Of a stretch of DNA of 64,000 nucleotides, positions 8,782 through 17,416 are shown one piece after another. The notes beneath the pieces are model-generated. The model was given only the letters and a program-made list of their open reading frames with translations, made no database searches and was not told the origin of the DNA. Every line of letters begins with the position of its first letter. Position 1 is the stretch's first letter. Source of the DNA: Anaerococcus sp. Marseille-Q5996. GTDB taxonomy: Bacteria; Bacillota; Clostridia; Tissierellales; Peptoniphilaceae. Both the position numbers and the translations under genes were made by a program. The stretch is from NCBI RefSeq assembly GCF_946893725.1, contig NZ_CAMPPE010000004.1, forward strand, positions 124,001-188,000, written 5' to 3'.

Positions 8782-11112
8782 ATGGCAGATGTTTATAAAG
8801 TAAGCACAAATGAATATCCACTAGTTCCACTTAGGGGGCTATGGGCATTCCCAAATACTATTTTAAATTTTGATTGTGCTAGACCTATATCAAAAAATGC
8901 TATTGAAGATGCAAATATAAGAAACAAAGAAGTATTTTTAGTCAATCAAAAAAATGTTTTTGATGAAAATCCAACAACTGATGCCCTTTACGATTATGGT
9001 ATGGTTGTTAGCATCAAAGAATCATTTAGTTTGCCAAATGGAGACATCAGAGTTTATGTCCAAGCAAAGGCAGTTGCAAAAATAAATGAAATCAAACTTG
9101 GAGAAGGATTCTATAAGGTTAATGTTGAAGAATACGAATACATCGAGGCAAACGAAGAGGAATCGAATAAAAAAGAAGCCTTAAGAAAGCTTTTGATAGA
9201 AGATTTTAAATCCTATATCGAACTTGATGGCAATAATATTGATGAATCTGTATTTTCTGTAGGGGAAGTCTATAACCTTCACAGACTTGCCGACATAATT
9301 ATATATCATTTGGACTTAAAGGCAGATGAATATTATGGACTACTAAAAGAACTTGATGCAGAAAAACGCTTAACCCTTCTTCATAGCATATTATCAAAAG
9401 AAATAGAACTTAAAAATTTAAGTTTAGAAATTGACCAAGAAGTCCAAGATAATATCAACCAATCTCAAAAAGAATATTATCTTAGAGAAAAAATCGAGGT
9501 CATCCGCCGCGAACTTAGCGAAGCAAATGGCGAGTTTGAAAGTGAAGCCATGGAACTTGCAGCTAAAATTAACAAATTAAAAATAGATAAGGAAAGCAAA
9601 AATGCTCTATTAAAGGATGCAGAAAGACTAGACTCTATCCCAGAAATGAGTCCGGACTATGGGGTTTTAAGTGCATATTTAGATTTTGCAGTAAATCTGC
9701 CTTGGAGCAAAAAAAGTAAGGATGTTCTTGATATTAAAAGGGCAGAGACTGTTCTTGATGAGGACCACTATGGTCTAGATGAAGTAAAAGAACGTATCCT
9801 AGAGTCTATTGCTGTGAGGATAAAAAATAAAAATAACCAAGGAACGGTTATTTGCCTTGTAGGCCCTCCAGGAGTTGGTAAGACCTCTATTGCAAAATCA
9901 ATTGCAAGAGCCCTAGACCGAGAATTTGTATCAATGCGTCTGGGCGGGGTGACTGATGAAAGTGAAATTCGTGGACATAGAAGAACTTATGTTGGAGCAA
10001 TGGCTGGCAGACTTTTATCAAATATAAACCGTGTTGGTGTTAAAAATCCAGTTTTCCTTTTAGATGAAATCGACAAACTAGGATCAGATTTTAGGGGAGA
10101 TCCATCATCAGCCCTACTTGAAGTCCTAGATCCAGAACAAAATGATAAATTTATCGACAGATACCTAGATATAGCATTTGATTTGTCAGATGTATTTTTC
10201 ATAACAACTGCAAATGACCCAAATGAAATCCCAGATGCCCTTTATGATAGGTTAGAGATGATTGAAATTTCTGGTTACACTCAAAGTGAGAAGCTAAATA
10301 TTGCCAAAAAATATCTAGTTTCTAAAGAAATGGAAAAAAATGGCTTAAATGAAGATGAACTTTCTATTTCTGATGCTGTGCTTGAAGCAATCATCAAAAA
10401 TTATACAAGGGAAGCTGGAGTACGCGAGCTTGAAAGACTTATTGCAAAGATTTGTAGACGCGCAGTAAAAGAAATCCTAGAAGGCAAAGACCAAGTTCGT
10501 GTTACTATGGCAAATTATAGCAAATACCTTGGCAAAGAAAGATTTTTCGAAGACCATATTTCAAGAGAAAGCAAGGTTGGAGTAGTAAATGGACTTGCGT
10601 GGACTTCAGTTGGCGGTACTATGCTAACAATAGAAGCAAATGTTATGGAAGGTAAGGGAAATGTCGAATTTACTGGATCCCTTGGGGATGTCATGAAAGA
10701 ATCTGGCCAGGCGGCTATGACCTACATCAGATCAAATGCAAAAGAACTTGGCATTCGTGGCAAATTTTACGATAATAAAGACATTCACGTCCACATACCG
10801 GAAGGAGCAACACCAAAAGACGGTCCATCAGCAGGTATTACAATGACAACTGCCATGGTTTCATCTCTAACTGGCAAAAAAGTTAGAAATGACATTGCCA
10901 TGACTGGTGAAGTGACCATAACCGGTGATGTGCTTCCAATAGGTGGGCTAAAAGAAAAAGCACTTGCTGCCTATTCTTACGGCATCAGTGATGTAATCAT
11001 TCCAAAAGAAAATAAAAGAGATACCGAAGATATTCCAAAAGAAATTAGGGATAAGATTAACTTTATAGAAGTTTCCAACGTTTCTGAAGTTATAGATAGG
11101 GCCTTGATATGA
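8782..11112 (+). CDS. lon: ATP-dependent Lon protease (LonA)
   Basis: Homohexameric AAA+ serine protease that degrades damaged and regulatory proteins. Three parts are visible in order: N-terminal substrate-binding domain (residues 1-~205, starting YPLVPLRGLWAFPNT); ATPase with Walker A GPPGVGKTS, Walker B FLLDEIDKL and arginine-finger region; and a C-terminal protease domain whose catalytic Ser is residue 683 in PKDGPSAGITM, with the partner Lys in GGLKEKALAAYSYG. Length of 776 residues is typical. Its stop overlaps the ysxC start by 4 nt (ATGA), the common lon-ysxC coupling. Confidence 0.98.
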   Translation: MADVYKVSTNEYPLVPLRGLWAFPNTILNFDCARPISKNAIEDANIRNKEVFLVNQKNVFDENPTTDALYDYGMVVSIKESFSLPNGDIRVYVQAKAVAKINEIKLGEGFYKVNVEEYEYIEANEEESNKKEALRKLLIEDFKSYIELDGNNIDESVFSVGEVYNLHRLADIIIYHLDLKADEYYGLLKELDAEKRLTLLHSILSKEIELKNLSLEIDQEVQDNINQSQKEYYLREKIEVIRRELSEANGEFESEAMELAAKINKLKIDKESKNALLKDAERLDSIPEMSPDYGVLSAYLDFAVNLPWSKKSKDVLDIKRAETVLDEDHYGLDEVKERILESIAVRIKNKNNQGTVICLVGPPGVGKTSIAKSIARALDREFVSMRLGGVTDESEIRGHRRTYVGAMAGRLLSNINRVGVKNPVFLLDEIDKLGSDFRGDPSSALLEVLDPEQNDKFIDRYLDIAFDLSDVFFITTANDPNEIPDALYDRLEMIEISGYTQSEKLNIAKKYLVSKEMEKNGLNEDELSISDAVLEAIIKNYTREAGVRELERLIAKICRRAVKEILEGKDQVRVTMANYSKYLGKERFFEDHISRESKVGVVNGLAWTSVGGTMLTIEANVMEGKGNVEFTGSLGDVMKESGQAAMTYIRSNAKELGIRGKFYDNKDIHVHIPEGATPKDGPSAGITMTTAMVSSLTGKKVRNDIAMTGEVTITGDVLPIGGLKEKALAAYSYGISDVIIPKENKRDTEDIPKEIRDKINFIEVSNVSEVIDRALI

Positions 11113-11696
11113 AATTTAAAGAAATTGAATTAGAACAAGTTGCAGGATTTAAATCCCAATGGCCAGATGAATCAATTGAAGAAATTGCCTTTGTTGGCCG
11201 CTCAAATGTGGGCAAGTCCTCATTTATTAATGCTTTTTTAGGCAGGAAAAACTTAGCAAGAACTTCCTCCAAACCAGGCAAAACTCGTACTATAAATTTT
11301 TATAATATTGATAAAAAATTTAGATTGGTAGATTTGCCGGGCTATGGTTATGCAAAAGTTTCTAAAACTGAAAAAGCAAAATGGGATAAGCTAATCAACG
11401 AATACCTCCACCAAAGAGAAAATTTAAAAGAAGTTTTTCTTTTGGTAGATATTCGTCACGAGCCAACACAATTAGACTTACAAATGTATGAATGGATACT
11501 GGAATCAGGTTTTACAGGATTTGTAATTGCAACAAAATATGATAAAATTTCTAAAAACCAACTTACAAAACATATCAAAGCTATAAAAAACAAATTAAAT
11601 ATAGATGATGAGGGTCTAATCTTTGCCTATTCATCAGAAAACAAACACAACATATCAGTTATCCATGAACAAGTTGATGTTATTGTAAATAGTTAA
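11109..11696 (+). CDS. ysxC: Ribosome biogenesis GTPase YsxC/EngB
   Basis: TRAFAC-class GTPase needed for 50S ribosomal subunit maturation. G1 is GRSNVGKSSFINAF (about residues 29-42), G3 is DLPGYGYAKVS, and G4 is TKYDK; switch I includes SSKPGKTRTINFY. At 195 residues it is the standard length. Its ATG overlaps the lon stop (ATGA), so expression should be coupled to the protease. It ends in a bidirectional terminator. Confidence 0.97.
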   Translation: MKFKEIELEQVAGFKSQWPDESIEEIAFVGRSNVGKSSFINAFLGRKNLARTSSKPGKTRTINFYNIDKKFRLVDLPGYGYAKVSKTEKAKWDKLINEYLHQRENLKEVFLLVDIRHEPTQLDLQMYEWILESGFTGFVIATKYDKISKNQLTKHIKAIKNKLNIDDEGLIFAYSSENKHNISVIHEQVDVIVNS

Positions 11697-11702
11697 TTTA
11701 AG

Positions 11703-11729
11703 AAAACCGGCATTCAGCCGGTTTTTTAG
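11703..11729. terminator. Bidirectional intrinsic terminator
   Basis: Perfect 9-bp stem AAAACCGGC / GCCGGTTTT, 5-nt loop ATTCA, T-run on the plus strand and A-run (T-run on the minus transcript). It separates ysxC from the convergent DUF4179 gene. Confidence 0.92.
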
Positions 11730-11741
11730 TATTTATACTTA

Positions 11742-12731
11742 TTATTTTTTATATGTGAATTCTTCTATAGTTTTATATTCACCATTAATTTCTTTTCCAG
11801 ATTCTTTGTTGATCCTAGTTCCCTTAAGAACAAAGTTTATTATATCTGCATTTTTTATTTCATCTAAAGTCATATCTGAAAAGTCTTTGTTGTAAATAAA
11901 AGTTACTTCACCATTTTCGTTTATTCTTTCATCAAGTAATAAAGTTTTTCCTTCGTTATTGGTTCCCTCGATTTGATAATAATAGTCTGTTTCAAGGTTT
12001 TTAATAATAGCAGTCATAGTAATTGGATTTAACTTCATTAGAGAAATCACTGATCCATTTTTTAAATTTTGATCTTTTGCAAAGATTACATTTTCTTCAT
12101 TAACTGTATTTGTACTAGCTTTAGTTGATATTATTTCAATTGAATTACCATTAGTATAATAAAGGTCAACATCAGCATTATTAAGAGTTGGAAATTCTTT
12201 ATCAAAATTTATCATGCTAACTTCGGGTATTGTTTTTCCATCTTCTAATAGGCCAGAACTTCTAGAGCTACCCAAAGCCTTGTATGTTACTCCATCTACA
12301 ACAATTTTATAAACACTAGCTTCATTTTCTGAAAGTTGACTTTCCATAGATCCATCAATATCTCTAAGGGTATTTATAAATGCTTTATTATCTTCAAAAG
12401 CAATATTTTCTATTACAAAAGTATCATTGCCCACAGTTACTGGTTTATGTAACTCTGTTACATATTTATAAGAATCAGGGCTTGCACCAAAGGCATCCAT
12501 CATTGAAACTTTAATATCTGTCGTAAATTTTTGTACTTCAGCCCTTACTGATGGTGTCATTAGACCTGCAAAGAGTAGGACTGCTGCGGCACTAGCTATA
12601 AATTTCTTTTTAGTATCTTTTTTTGCATAAGATTTAGCTGTTTTTTTCATCTTTACCCTTTCTATATCATTTAATTTTACAGAATCTACTTCAAAATCCA
12701 TGTCGTTTATTTTATCGTATATATTAGTCAT
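11742..12731 (-). CDS. DUF4179-type membrane protein, probable anti-sigma factor
   Basis: The cytoplasmic N-terminus (~45 residues, basic at KKTAKSYAKKDTKKK) leads into one membrane segment (FIASAAAVLLFAGLMTPSV) and a ~265-residue extracytoplasmic domain. The extracytoplasmic start, with SPDSYKYVTELHKPVTVGNDTFVIENIAFEDN, matches the DUF4179 pattern as I know it. Its start codon overlaps the end of the ECF sigma gene by 8 nt. A single-pass protein coupled to an ECF sigma factor is the classic anti-sigma arrangement; direct sigma binding is inference, and no ZAS zinc motif is visible. The signal sensed is unknown. Confidence 0.75.
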   Translation of the reverse strand: MTNIYDKINDMDFEVDSVKLNDIERVKMKKTAKSYAKKDTKKKFIASAAAVLLFAGLMTPSVRAEVQKFTTDIKVSMMDAFGASPDSYKYVTELHKPVTVGNDTFVIENIAFEDNKAFINTLRDIDGSMESQLSENEASVYKIVVDGVTYKALGSSRSSGLLEDGKTIPEVSMINFDKEFPTLNNADVDLYYTNGNSIEIISTKASTNTVNEENVIFAKDQNLKNGSVISLMKLNPITMTAIIKNLETDYYYQIEGTNNEGKTLLLDERINENGEVTFIYNKDFSDMTLDEIKNADIINFVLKGTRINKESGKEINGEYKTIEEFTYKK

Positions 12732-13245
12732 ATCTACCTCCTAGTTGTAATTTTAGTTTCTTTTTAGACCTTGAAACCTTATTGTAAAGTCTGTCTTTAG
12801 GAATTTCTGTTATTTTTGATAGATCATCATAGGAATAGCCTTCTACAAATAGTTTTTTAAAGATTTCTCTATCTTCATCACTTAAGAGTTTTAGAATTTC
12901 TTGGCTTTCATCTATTGACAAGTCTTCTTCAATACAAACATTATTTTCAACTTGGCTAAGCTCAATACTCTTATGGCGATTTTCTTTTCTAATAGCATCA
13001 ATGGCCTTATATTTAGCAACACCGGCACACCAGTTTTTAAAAGAAGATCTGCTTTCATCAAAAGAATCTATATTATCCCAAATAGCAAGTAGGGTATCAT
13101 TTAATATTTCTATAACAAGCTCGTCTCTTTTTCCAATAGTTTTTACAATACTTGCCTTAAGGATACCACCATACTTATTTATAAATTCATTTAAATAAGG
13201 CTCTTTTCGCTTCTTTATCCCGGATATTATTTTTTTATCATCCAT
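12724..13245 (-). CDS. ECF-family RNA polymerase sigma factor
   Basis: A 173-residue sigma-70 group 4 protein. Region 2 covers about residues 20-85 (VIEILNDTLLAIWDNIDSFDESRSSFKNWCAGVAKYKAIDAIRK). Region 4 covers about 110-165 (LLSDEDREIFKKLFVEGYSYDDLSKITEIPKDRLYNKVSRSKKKL), a typical helix-turn-helix. An acidic linker separates them. It is translationally coupled to the DUF4179 protein downstream. RBS AGGAGG precedes the ATG. The divergent neighbour is a secreted flavoprotein reductase, but whether the sigma factor controls it cannot be read from sequence. Confidence 0.93.
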   Translation of the reverse strand: MDDKKIISGIKKRKEPYLNEFINKYGGILKASIVKTIGKRDELVIEILNDTLLAIWDNIDSFDESRSSFKNWCAGVAKYKAIDAIRKENRHKSIELSQVENNVCIEEDLSIDESQEILKLLSDEDREIFKKLFVEGYSYDDLSKITEIPKDRLYNKVSRSKKKLKLQLGGRYD

Positions 13246-13369
13246 ATATCCTCCTTTGTCTATATATTCGTAAGGGGAAGGTAAAATCTATCATTTAGAA
13301 AATTATATAGTATTATTTTAAATAATCATAGACAATAACTTAAGTTGAACATTTTTTATAGTTATTAAT

Positions 13370-13406
13370 CAAAATATTATGTGAATATTTTGTTTTGCAA
13401 AATATT
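13370..13406. promoter_or_regulatory. Triple phased inverted repeat, candidate operator
   Basis: The 9-mer CAAAATATT occurs at 13370-13378, its exact reverse complement AATATTTTG at 13384-13392, and CAAAATATT again at 13398-13406. Both gaps are exactly 5 nt, so successive sites sit 14 nt apart. It lies about 33 nt upstream of the -35 of the reductase promoter in the divergent spacer. The binding protein is unknown. Confidence 0.6.
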
Positions 13407-13438
13407 GTTTATCTTTTATAACTATATGCTTTATCACA

Positions 13439-13467
13439 TTGCACAAAGTAAAATTATTTGATAAAAT
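13439..13467 (+). promoter_or_regulatory. Putative promoter of the FMN/FAD reductase gene
   Basis: TTGCAC, 17-nt spacer, TAAAAT. The ATG at 13498 has a strong GAGGAGG RBS 31 nt further on. The rest of the 252-nt divergent spacer is AT-rich and shows a 10-bp palindrome AACTTAAGTT at 13337-13346; I found no convincing promoter for the sigma gene. Confidence 0.6.
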
Positions 13468-13497
13468 ATTTTCATAAGTAAAATTTGAGGAGGAGTT

Positions 13498-15366
13498 ATG
13501 AAAAAAAATAGAATTTTACCTTACATATTATCAATGTCACTAATTCTTTCTGCATGTGGAGCAAACAACACAGCACAAGATAGTGAAGAAACATCTACTG
13601 AAACAACAGTAAGCGAGCAATCGACTGAAGATACAAAAAAAGTAGATGAAGGCAAAGAAGAAGAAAAAGACGCAGAAAAAGAAACAGCTGAAGTTGATCC
13701 AGATGCTTCTGAAGGAAAAGCTAAGGGTTACAAGGGTGATGTAATCGCTCATGTTAGCTTTGATGGAGATAAAATCTCAAATATTCATGTAGACCATGAA
13801 GAAACAGAAGGTCTTGGAGCAACTGCAATCGATAAAATGGTGCCAGAAATTATTGAAAACCAATCAGTAAACATCGATTCTGTATCAGGAGCAACAAGTT
13901 CGTCAACAGCACTTATAGAAGCAGTTTCAGCTGCAATTACTGCAAGTGGACACAATATTGAAGACTACCAAGAGGATTTTACAAGTGCTGATAAAGAAAG
14001 AACTGATGCTACAAAAGATGTAGATGTTGTAGTAGTTGGTGGTGGTGGAGCTGGATTTGCAGCAGCAGTTACAGCAAAAGAAAATGGGGCAAATGTAGTT
14101 TTACTAGAAAAATTACCACAAGTTGGTGGAAATACTCTAATTTCAGGTGGAGAATACGCAGCTCCAGCAAATGAACTTCAAGAAAAAGAAAACATTGAAG
14201 ATAGCAAAGAATTATTTGCAGAAGATGTAAAAAAAGCTGGGGGAAATGAAGAATTAATCGATGCCCTAGCTGAACATGCAACAGAAGATGCTTACTGGCT
14301 ACGTGATGATATAGGTGTAGAATGGCTAGATAGCTTAATGTTCTTTGGTGGCCACTCAGTAAAAAGATCACTTATTCCAGCAGCTCACTCAGGTAATGAA
14401 TTAATTAAAAATTATCTAAAAAAATGTGAAGAACTAGGCATAGAAGTAATTACAGAGGCAGATGTAAAAGAAATTCTTACAGAAGATGGCAAAGTTGCAG
14501 GTGTAAAAGCTGAAACACCAGATGAAAACCTAACAGTAAATGCAAAATCTGTAGTACTTGCAACAGGTGGATTCGGTGCAAATGATGAAATGACTTACGA
14601 AAATGACCACGAAATCGATGAGCACGTTCAGTCAACAAACTCACCAGGAGCAACAGGTGATGGTATCGTAATGGCAGAAGCACTTGGTGCTGATACAGTT
14701 GATATGGACAAAATTCAACTTTACCCAGTATGTGACCCAGAAACAGGTAGACTACTTTATGTAGGTGATACAAGATTAGTTGGTGGGGCACTTCTAGTAA
14801 ACAAAGAAGGAAACAGATTTGTAGAAGAACTTGCAACCAGAAGAGAAATCTCACTAGCAATTAAAGAACAAACAGACCACGTTGGTTACCTAATCTGGGA
14901 TGAAAAATCAAACGAAACTACAGGAACAATGGCATCAAACCCACAAGAAGCTGAAGAACAATTTGAAAAAGGCAATCTTGTAAAAGCTGATACAATCGAA
15001 GAATTAGCAGACCACTTTGATTTAGACAAAGACCAGCTATTAAAAACAGTAGAAACATTTAACGAAAACTCTAAAAAAGAAGAAGACCCAGACTTCAACC
15101 TAAGAATGTTAGGCTGGACAATAGAAGAAGGTCCATTCTACATGCTAAAAGCAGCTCCAGCAGTACACCACACAATGGGTGGACTAAAAATAAACACAGA
15201 AGCAGAAGTTTTAACAAAAGATAATAAATGGATAGAAGGTCTATATGCAGCAGGAGAAGTTACAGGCGGTATCCACGGAGAAAACAGACTCGGATCAGCA
15301 GCTATAGCAGATATAACAGTATATGGTAGAATAGCAGGTAAAAACGCTGCAGAATTTGCAAAATAA
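13498..15366 (+). CDS. Secreted flavocytochrome-c-type reductase lipoprotein (fumarate/urocanate reductase family)
   Basis: This is a cell-surface FAD oxidoreductase that likely uses an unsaturated carboxylate as electron acceptor. The signal peptide ends in lipobox LSAC (Cys20). A low-complexity Glu/Lys/Thr linker follows (~22-72). Next is an FMN-binding domain (~75-155) with SGATSSSTAL, whose Thr is the usual covalent FMN site. The FAD-binding domain starts at DVVVVGGGGAGFAAAV (~175) and ends with GENRLGSAAIADITVYGRIAG. HHTMGGL is in the substrate-domain region. The protein has no heme domain, so electrons probably arrive through the FMN domain from a membrane quinone or flavin-based chain (inference). 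Fumarate versus urocanate or another substrate cannot be decided. Its A-rich codon usage is typical of a highly expressed gene. Confidence 0.9.
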   Translation: MKKNRILPYILSMSLILSACGANNTAQDSEETSTETTVSEQSTEDTKKVDEGKEEEKDAEKETAEVDPDASEGKAKGYKGDVIAHVSFDGDKISNIHVDHEETEGLGATAIDKMVPEIIENQSVNIDSVSGATSSSTALIEAVSAAITASGHNIEDYQEDFTSADKERTDATKDVDVVVVGGGGAGFAAAVTAKENGANVVLLEKLPQVGGNTLISGGEYAAPANELQEKENIEDSKELFAEDVKKAGGNEELIDALAEHATEDAYWLRDDIGVEWLDSLMFFGGHSVKRSLIPAAHSGNELIKNYLKKCEELGIEVITEADVKEILTEDGKVAGVKAETPDENLTVNAKSVVLATGGFGANDEMTYENDHEIDEHVQSTNSPGATGDGIVMAEALGADTVDMDKIQLYPVCDPETGRLLYVGDTRLVGGALLVNKEGNRFVEELATRREISLAIKEQTDHVGYLIWDEKSNETTGTMASNPQEAEEQFEKGNLVKADTIEELADHFDLDKDQLLKTVETFNENSKKEEDPDFNLRMLGWTIEEGPFYMLKAAPAVHHTMGGLKINTEAEVLTKDNKWIEGLYAAGEVTGGIHGENRLGSAAIADITVYGRIAGKNAAEFAK

Positions 15367-15371
15367 ATAAA

Positions 15372-15402
15372 AAAAGAGTAGCCCATGTGGCTACTTTTTT
15401 TC
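15372..15402 (+). terminator. Intrinsic terminator of the reductase gene
   Basis: Stem AGTAGCC / GGCTACT with loop CATGT, preceded by an A-run and followed by seven T's. Confidence 0.9.
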
Positions 15403-15404
15403 TA

Positions 15405-15428
15405 CAAAAAAACCAGGATTAACCTGGC
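15405..15428 (-). terminator. Intrinsic terminator of xpt
   Basis: On the minus strand the stem CCAGG / CCTGG with a 5-nt loop is followed by a T-run (A-run at 15406-15412 on plus). It is a short stem, but well placed just after the xpt stop. Confidence 0.7.
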
Positions 15429-15433
15429 ATATA

Positions 15434-16006
15434 TTATTCAGCAAATTCTATATTTCCATCTTCAAGCTTTGCAATTCTAGCAAGAGAATATACTTCAACA
15501 TCCATATCTTCGATTAATTTACGACCATTTGAGAATGATTTTTCAATTACTATTCCACAACCTACTGGGTTTGCACCTGCTTGGCGGATGATTGCAATCA
15601 TTCCTTTGGCAGCTTGGCCATTTGCAAGGAAGTCATCAATCATTAGTACATTTTCACCTTCGTTGATAAACTCTTTATTTACGATTAATTCATTCATTAC
15701 CTGTTTTGTAAATGAAAATACGCTTGAGTGGTAAACGTCTTCGCTTGTTGTTAGAGATTGTTTTTTACGTCCAAAAACACATTTTACTCCAAGCTCACTT
15801 GCAGTTGCTAATGCTGGTGCAATACCAGATGATTCTACTGTGAATACCTTGTCTATTTGTCTGTCTTTGAAGTGCTCAGCAAATTCTTTGCCCATTTTTG
15901 AAATTAATTCTACATCGATTTGTTGGTTTAAAAAAGAATCTACTTTTAATATATCATCACTAAGAACTACACCTTCTTCTAGGATTTTTTCTTTTAATTC
16001 TCTCAT
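15434..16006 (-). CDS. xpt: Xanthine phosphoribosyltransferase
   Basis: Purine salvage enzyme that converts xanthine and PRPP to XMP. The type I PRTase PRPP-binding motif is VLMIDDFLANGQAAKGM (about residues 123-139). The N-terminus MRELKEKILEEGVVLSDDILKVDSFLNQQID is characteristic of Firmicute Xpt, and 190 residues is the expected size. RBS AAGGAG precedes the ATG. In Bacillus this gene carries a purine riboswitch; here the leader is only about 40 nt and no aptamer is visible, so control must differ. A purine permease of the NCS2 family is encoded nearby on the same strand. Confidence 0.95.
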   Translation of the reverse strand: MRELKEKILEEGVVLSDDILKVDSFLNQQIDVELISKMGKEFAEHFKDRQIDKVFTVESSGIAPALATASELGVKCVFGRKKQSLTTSEDVYHSSVFSFTKQVMNELIVNKEFINEGENVLMIDDFLANGQAAKGMIAIIRQAGANPVGCGIVIEKSFSNGRKLIEDMDVEVYSLARIAKLEDGNIEFAE

Positions 16007-16047
16007 TCTTACTCCTTATTTAGATTTATGTATAACTTATTATTACT

Positions 16048-16076
16048 ATTATAAGGATAAAATCCCAAATAGTCAA
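16048..16076 (-). promoter_or_regulatory. Putative sigma-A promoter of xpt
   Basis: On the minus strand TTGACT, 17-nt spacer, TATAAT (reverse complement ATTATA at 16048-16053 and AGTCAA at 16071-16076). The predicted start is about 35 nt before the xpt ATG. Confidence 0.75.
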
Positions 16077-16130
16077 AGACTTCACATTTCCTTTTATAGA
16101 TACCCCAATCAACTTGGGTAAAATAATAAT

Positions 16131-17405
16131 ATGAACAGTTTAGAATTTAGTAAAGATTTAATAAAATTTATTGATGAGAGTCCCTTAAATTATTTTGCAG
16201 TTGCAAATGCAAAAAAAATTTTAATTGCCAATGGTTATAAAGAGCTAAAAGAAAATGAAAAATGGGAGATAGAAGATAAGGGGAAATATTTTGTGACCCG
16301 TAATGACACAGCTCTTATTGCCTTTACAGTGGGCGAAGATTTGACAAAAGGTTTTGATATTATTGGATCACACACCGATAGCCCTACCTTTAAGGTAAAA
16401 TCAAATGCTGAAGTAAATGATAGCGGATATTTAAAAATAAATATTGAACCCTATGGTGGGATGATTTATTCTACTTGGACAGATAGAACCTTATCTCTGG
16501 CAGGAAAAGTTTCCTACAAAAAGGATGGAGAAATTAAAAGTGAATTGGTAAATATAGACAAAGACTTACTAACCATTCCAAATGCAGCCATCCATATGAA
16601 TAGGGAAGTAAATAAGGGATTTGAACTAAATCCTCAAAACCACCTATATCCAATAATTCAAACCATAGAAGAAAATTTTGAAAAAGGATACTTGGAAAAA
16701 TTATTGGCAGAAGAAATTGGCATAAATGCTGATGAGATTTTGGATTTTGACTTAGGACTTTATGATAGGCAAAAGGGTGCAATAATAAATAACATGTACC
16801 AAATTGGCAGAATCGATAACCTAGGATCAGTCCATGCCTCACTAATGGCTCTTGTGGATGCTGATGCAAGTAAAAATAATGTTTTAGTTTTAAACGACAA
16901 TGAAGAAATAGGGTCCAGAGCACCAACAGGTGCCTTTTCTCCATTTTTAAGAGATACCTTAAAAAGACTCTGTGATAATCGTGAGCTTGATGATGAAGAT
17001 TTTTATATTGCCCTAGCAAATACTTATCTAATATCAGCTGACCAGGCCCATGCCATCCACCCAAATTTTAAGGAATATCATGATCCTACTAATCCAATTA
17101 AAATGAATGAGGGATTGGTTATAAAAACTGCAGCAAATGGAGCTTATTCTTCAAACATTGCTTCAAATGCAAGACTAATAGATCTAGCAAATAGCATTGA
17201 CTGCAAAATCCAAAAATTTCACAATAGAAATGACAAGGCTGGGGGATCTACAATAGGTCCAATTGCATCAACAGGTCTTGGAATAAATTCTATAGATGTT
17301 GGTGAGCCAATACTTGCCATGCACTCAATAAGAGAGCTTGGCGGTATAGAAGACCACTATGATGCCTACAAAATATATAAGGCATTTTATGAAACAAATT
17401 TATAA
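16131..17405 (+). CDS. M18-family aminopeptidase (first of two)
   Basis: Cytosolic di-zinc metallo-aminopeptidase that trims N-terminal residues from peptides. Metal and catalytic motifs of M18 are present: GSHTDSPTFKV (~78-88), DNLGSVHASL, NDNEEIGSRAPTGAF and a C-terminal AMHSIRELGG. Length is 424 residues, typical of the shorter ApeB-like group. No Shine-Dalgarno is seen; TAAAAT at 16119-16124 ends only 6 nt before the ATG, so the mRNA could be leaderless. It is followed 11 nt later by the thiamine-binding-type gene. A second M18 enzyme lies at 25311. Confidence 0.93.
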   Translation: MNSLEFSKDLIKFIDESPLNYFAVANAKKILIANGYKELKENEKWEIEDKGKYFVTRNDTALIAFTVGEDLTKGFDIIGSHTDSPTFKVKSNAEVNDSGYLKINIEPYGGMIYSTWTDRTLSLAGKVSYKKDGEIKSELVNIDKDLLTIPNAAIHMNREVNKGFELNPQNHLYPIIQTIEENFEKGYLEKLLAEEIGINADEILDFDLGLYDRQKGAIINNMYQIGRIDNLGSVHASLMALVDADASKNNVLVLNDNEEIGSRAPTGAFSPFLRDTLKRLCDNRELDDEDFYIALANTYLISADQAHAIHPNFKEYHDPTNPIKMNEGLVIKTAANGAYSSNIASNARLIDLANSIDCKIQKFHNRNDKAGGSTIGPIASTGLGINSIDVGEPILAMHSIRELGGIEDHYDAYKIYKAFYETNL

Positions 17406-17416
17406 GGAGAATATTT

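Noticed and set aside
14069-14860. Leu/His-rich open frames antisense to the flavoprotein reductase
   Set aside because: Low-complexity composition produced by reverse-reading A-rich codons; no start signal or motif.
16007-16130. Purine riboswitch expected before xpt
   Set aside because: The minus-strand leader after the promoter is only about 40 nt and lacks the aptamer's conserved loops, so no riboswitch is present. The NCS2 permease leader is likewise too short.
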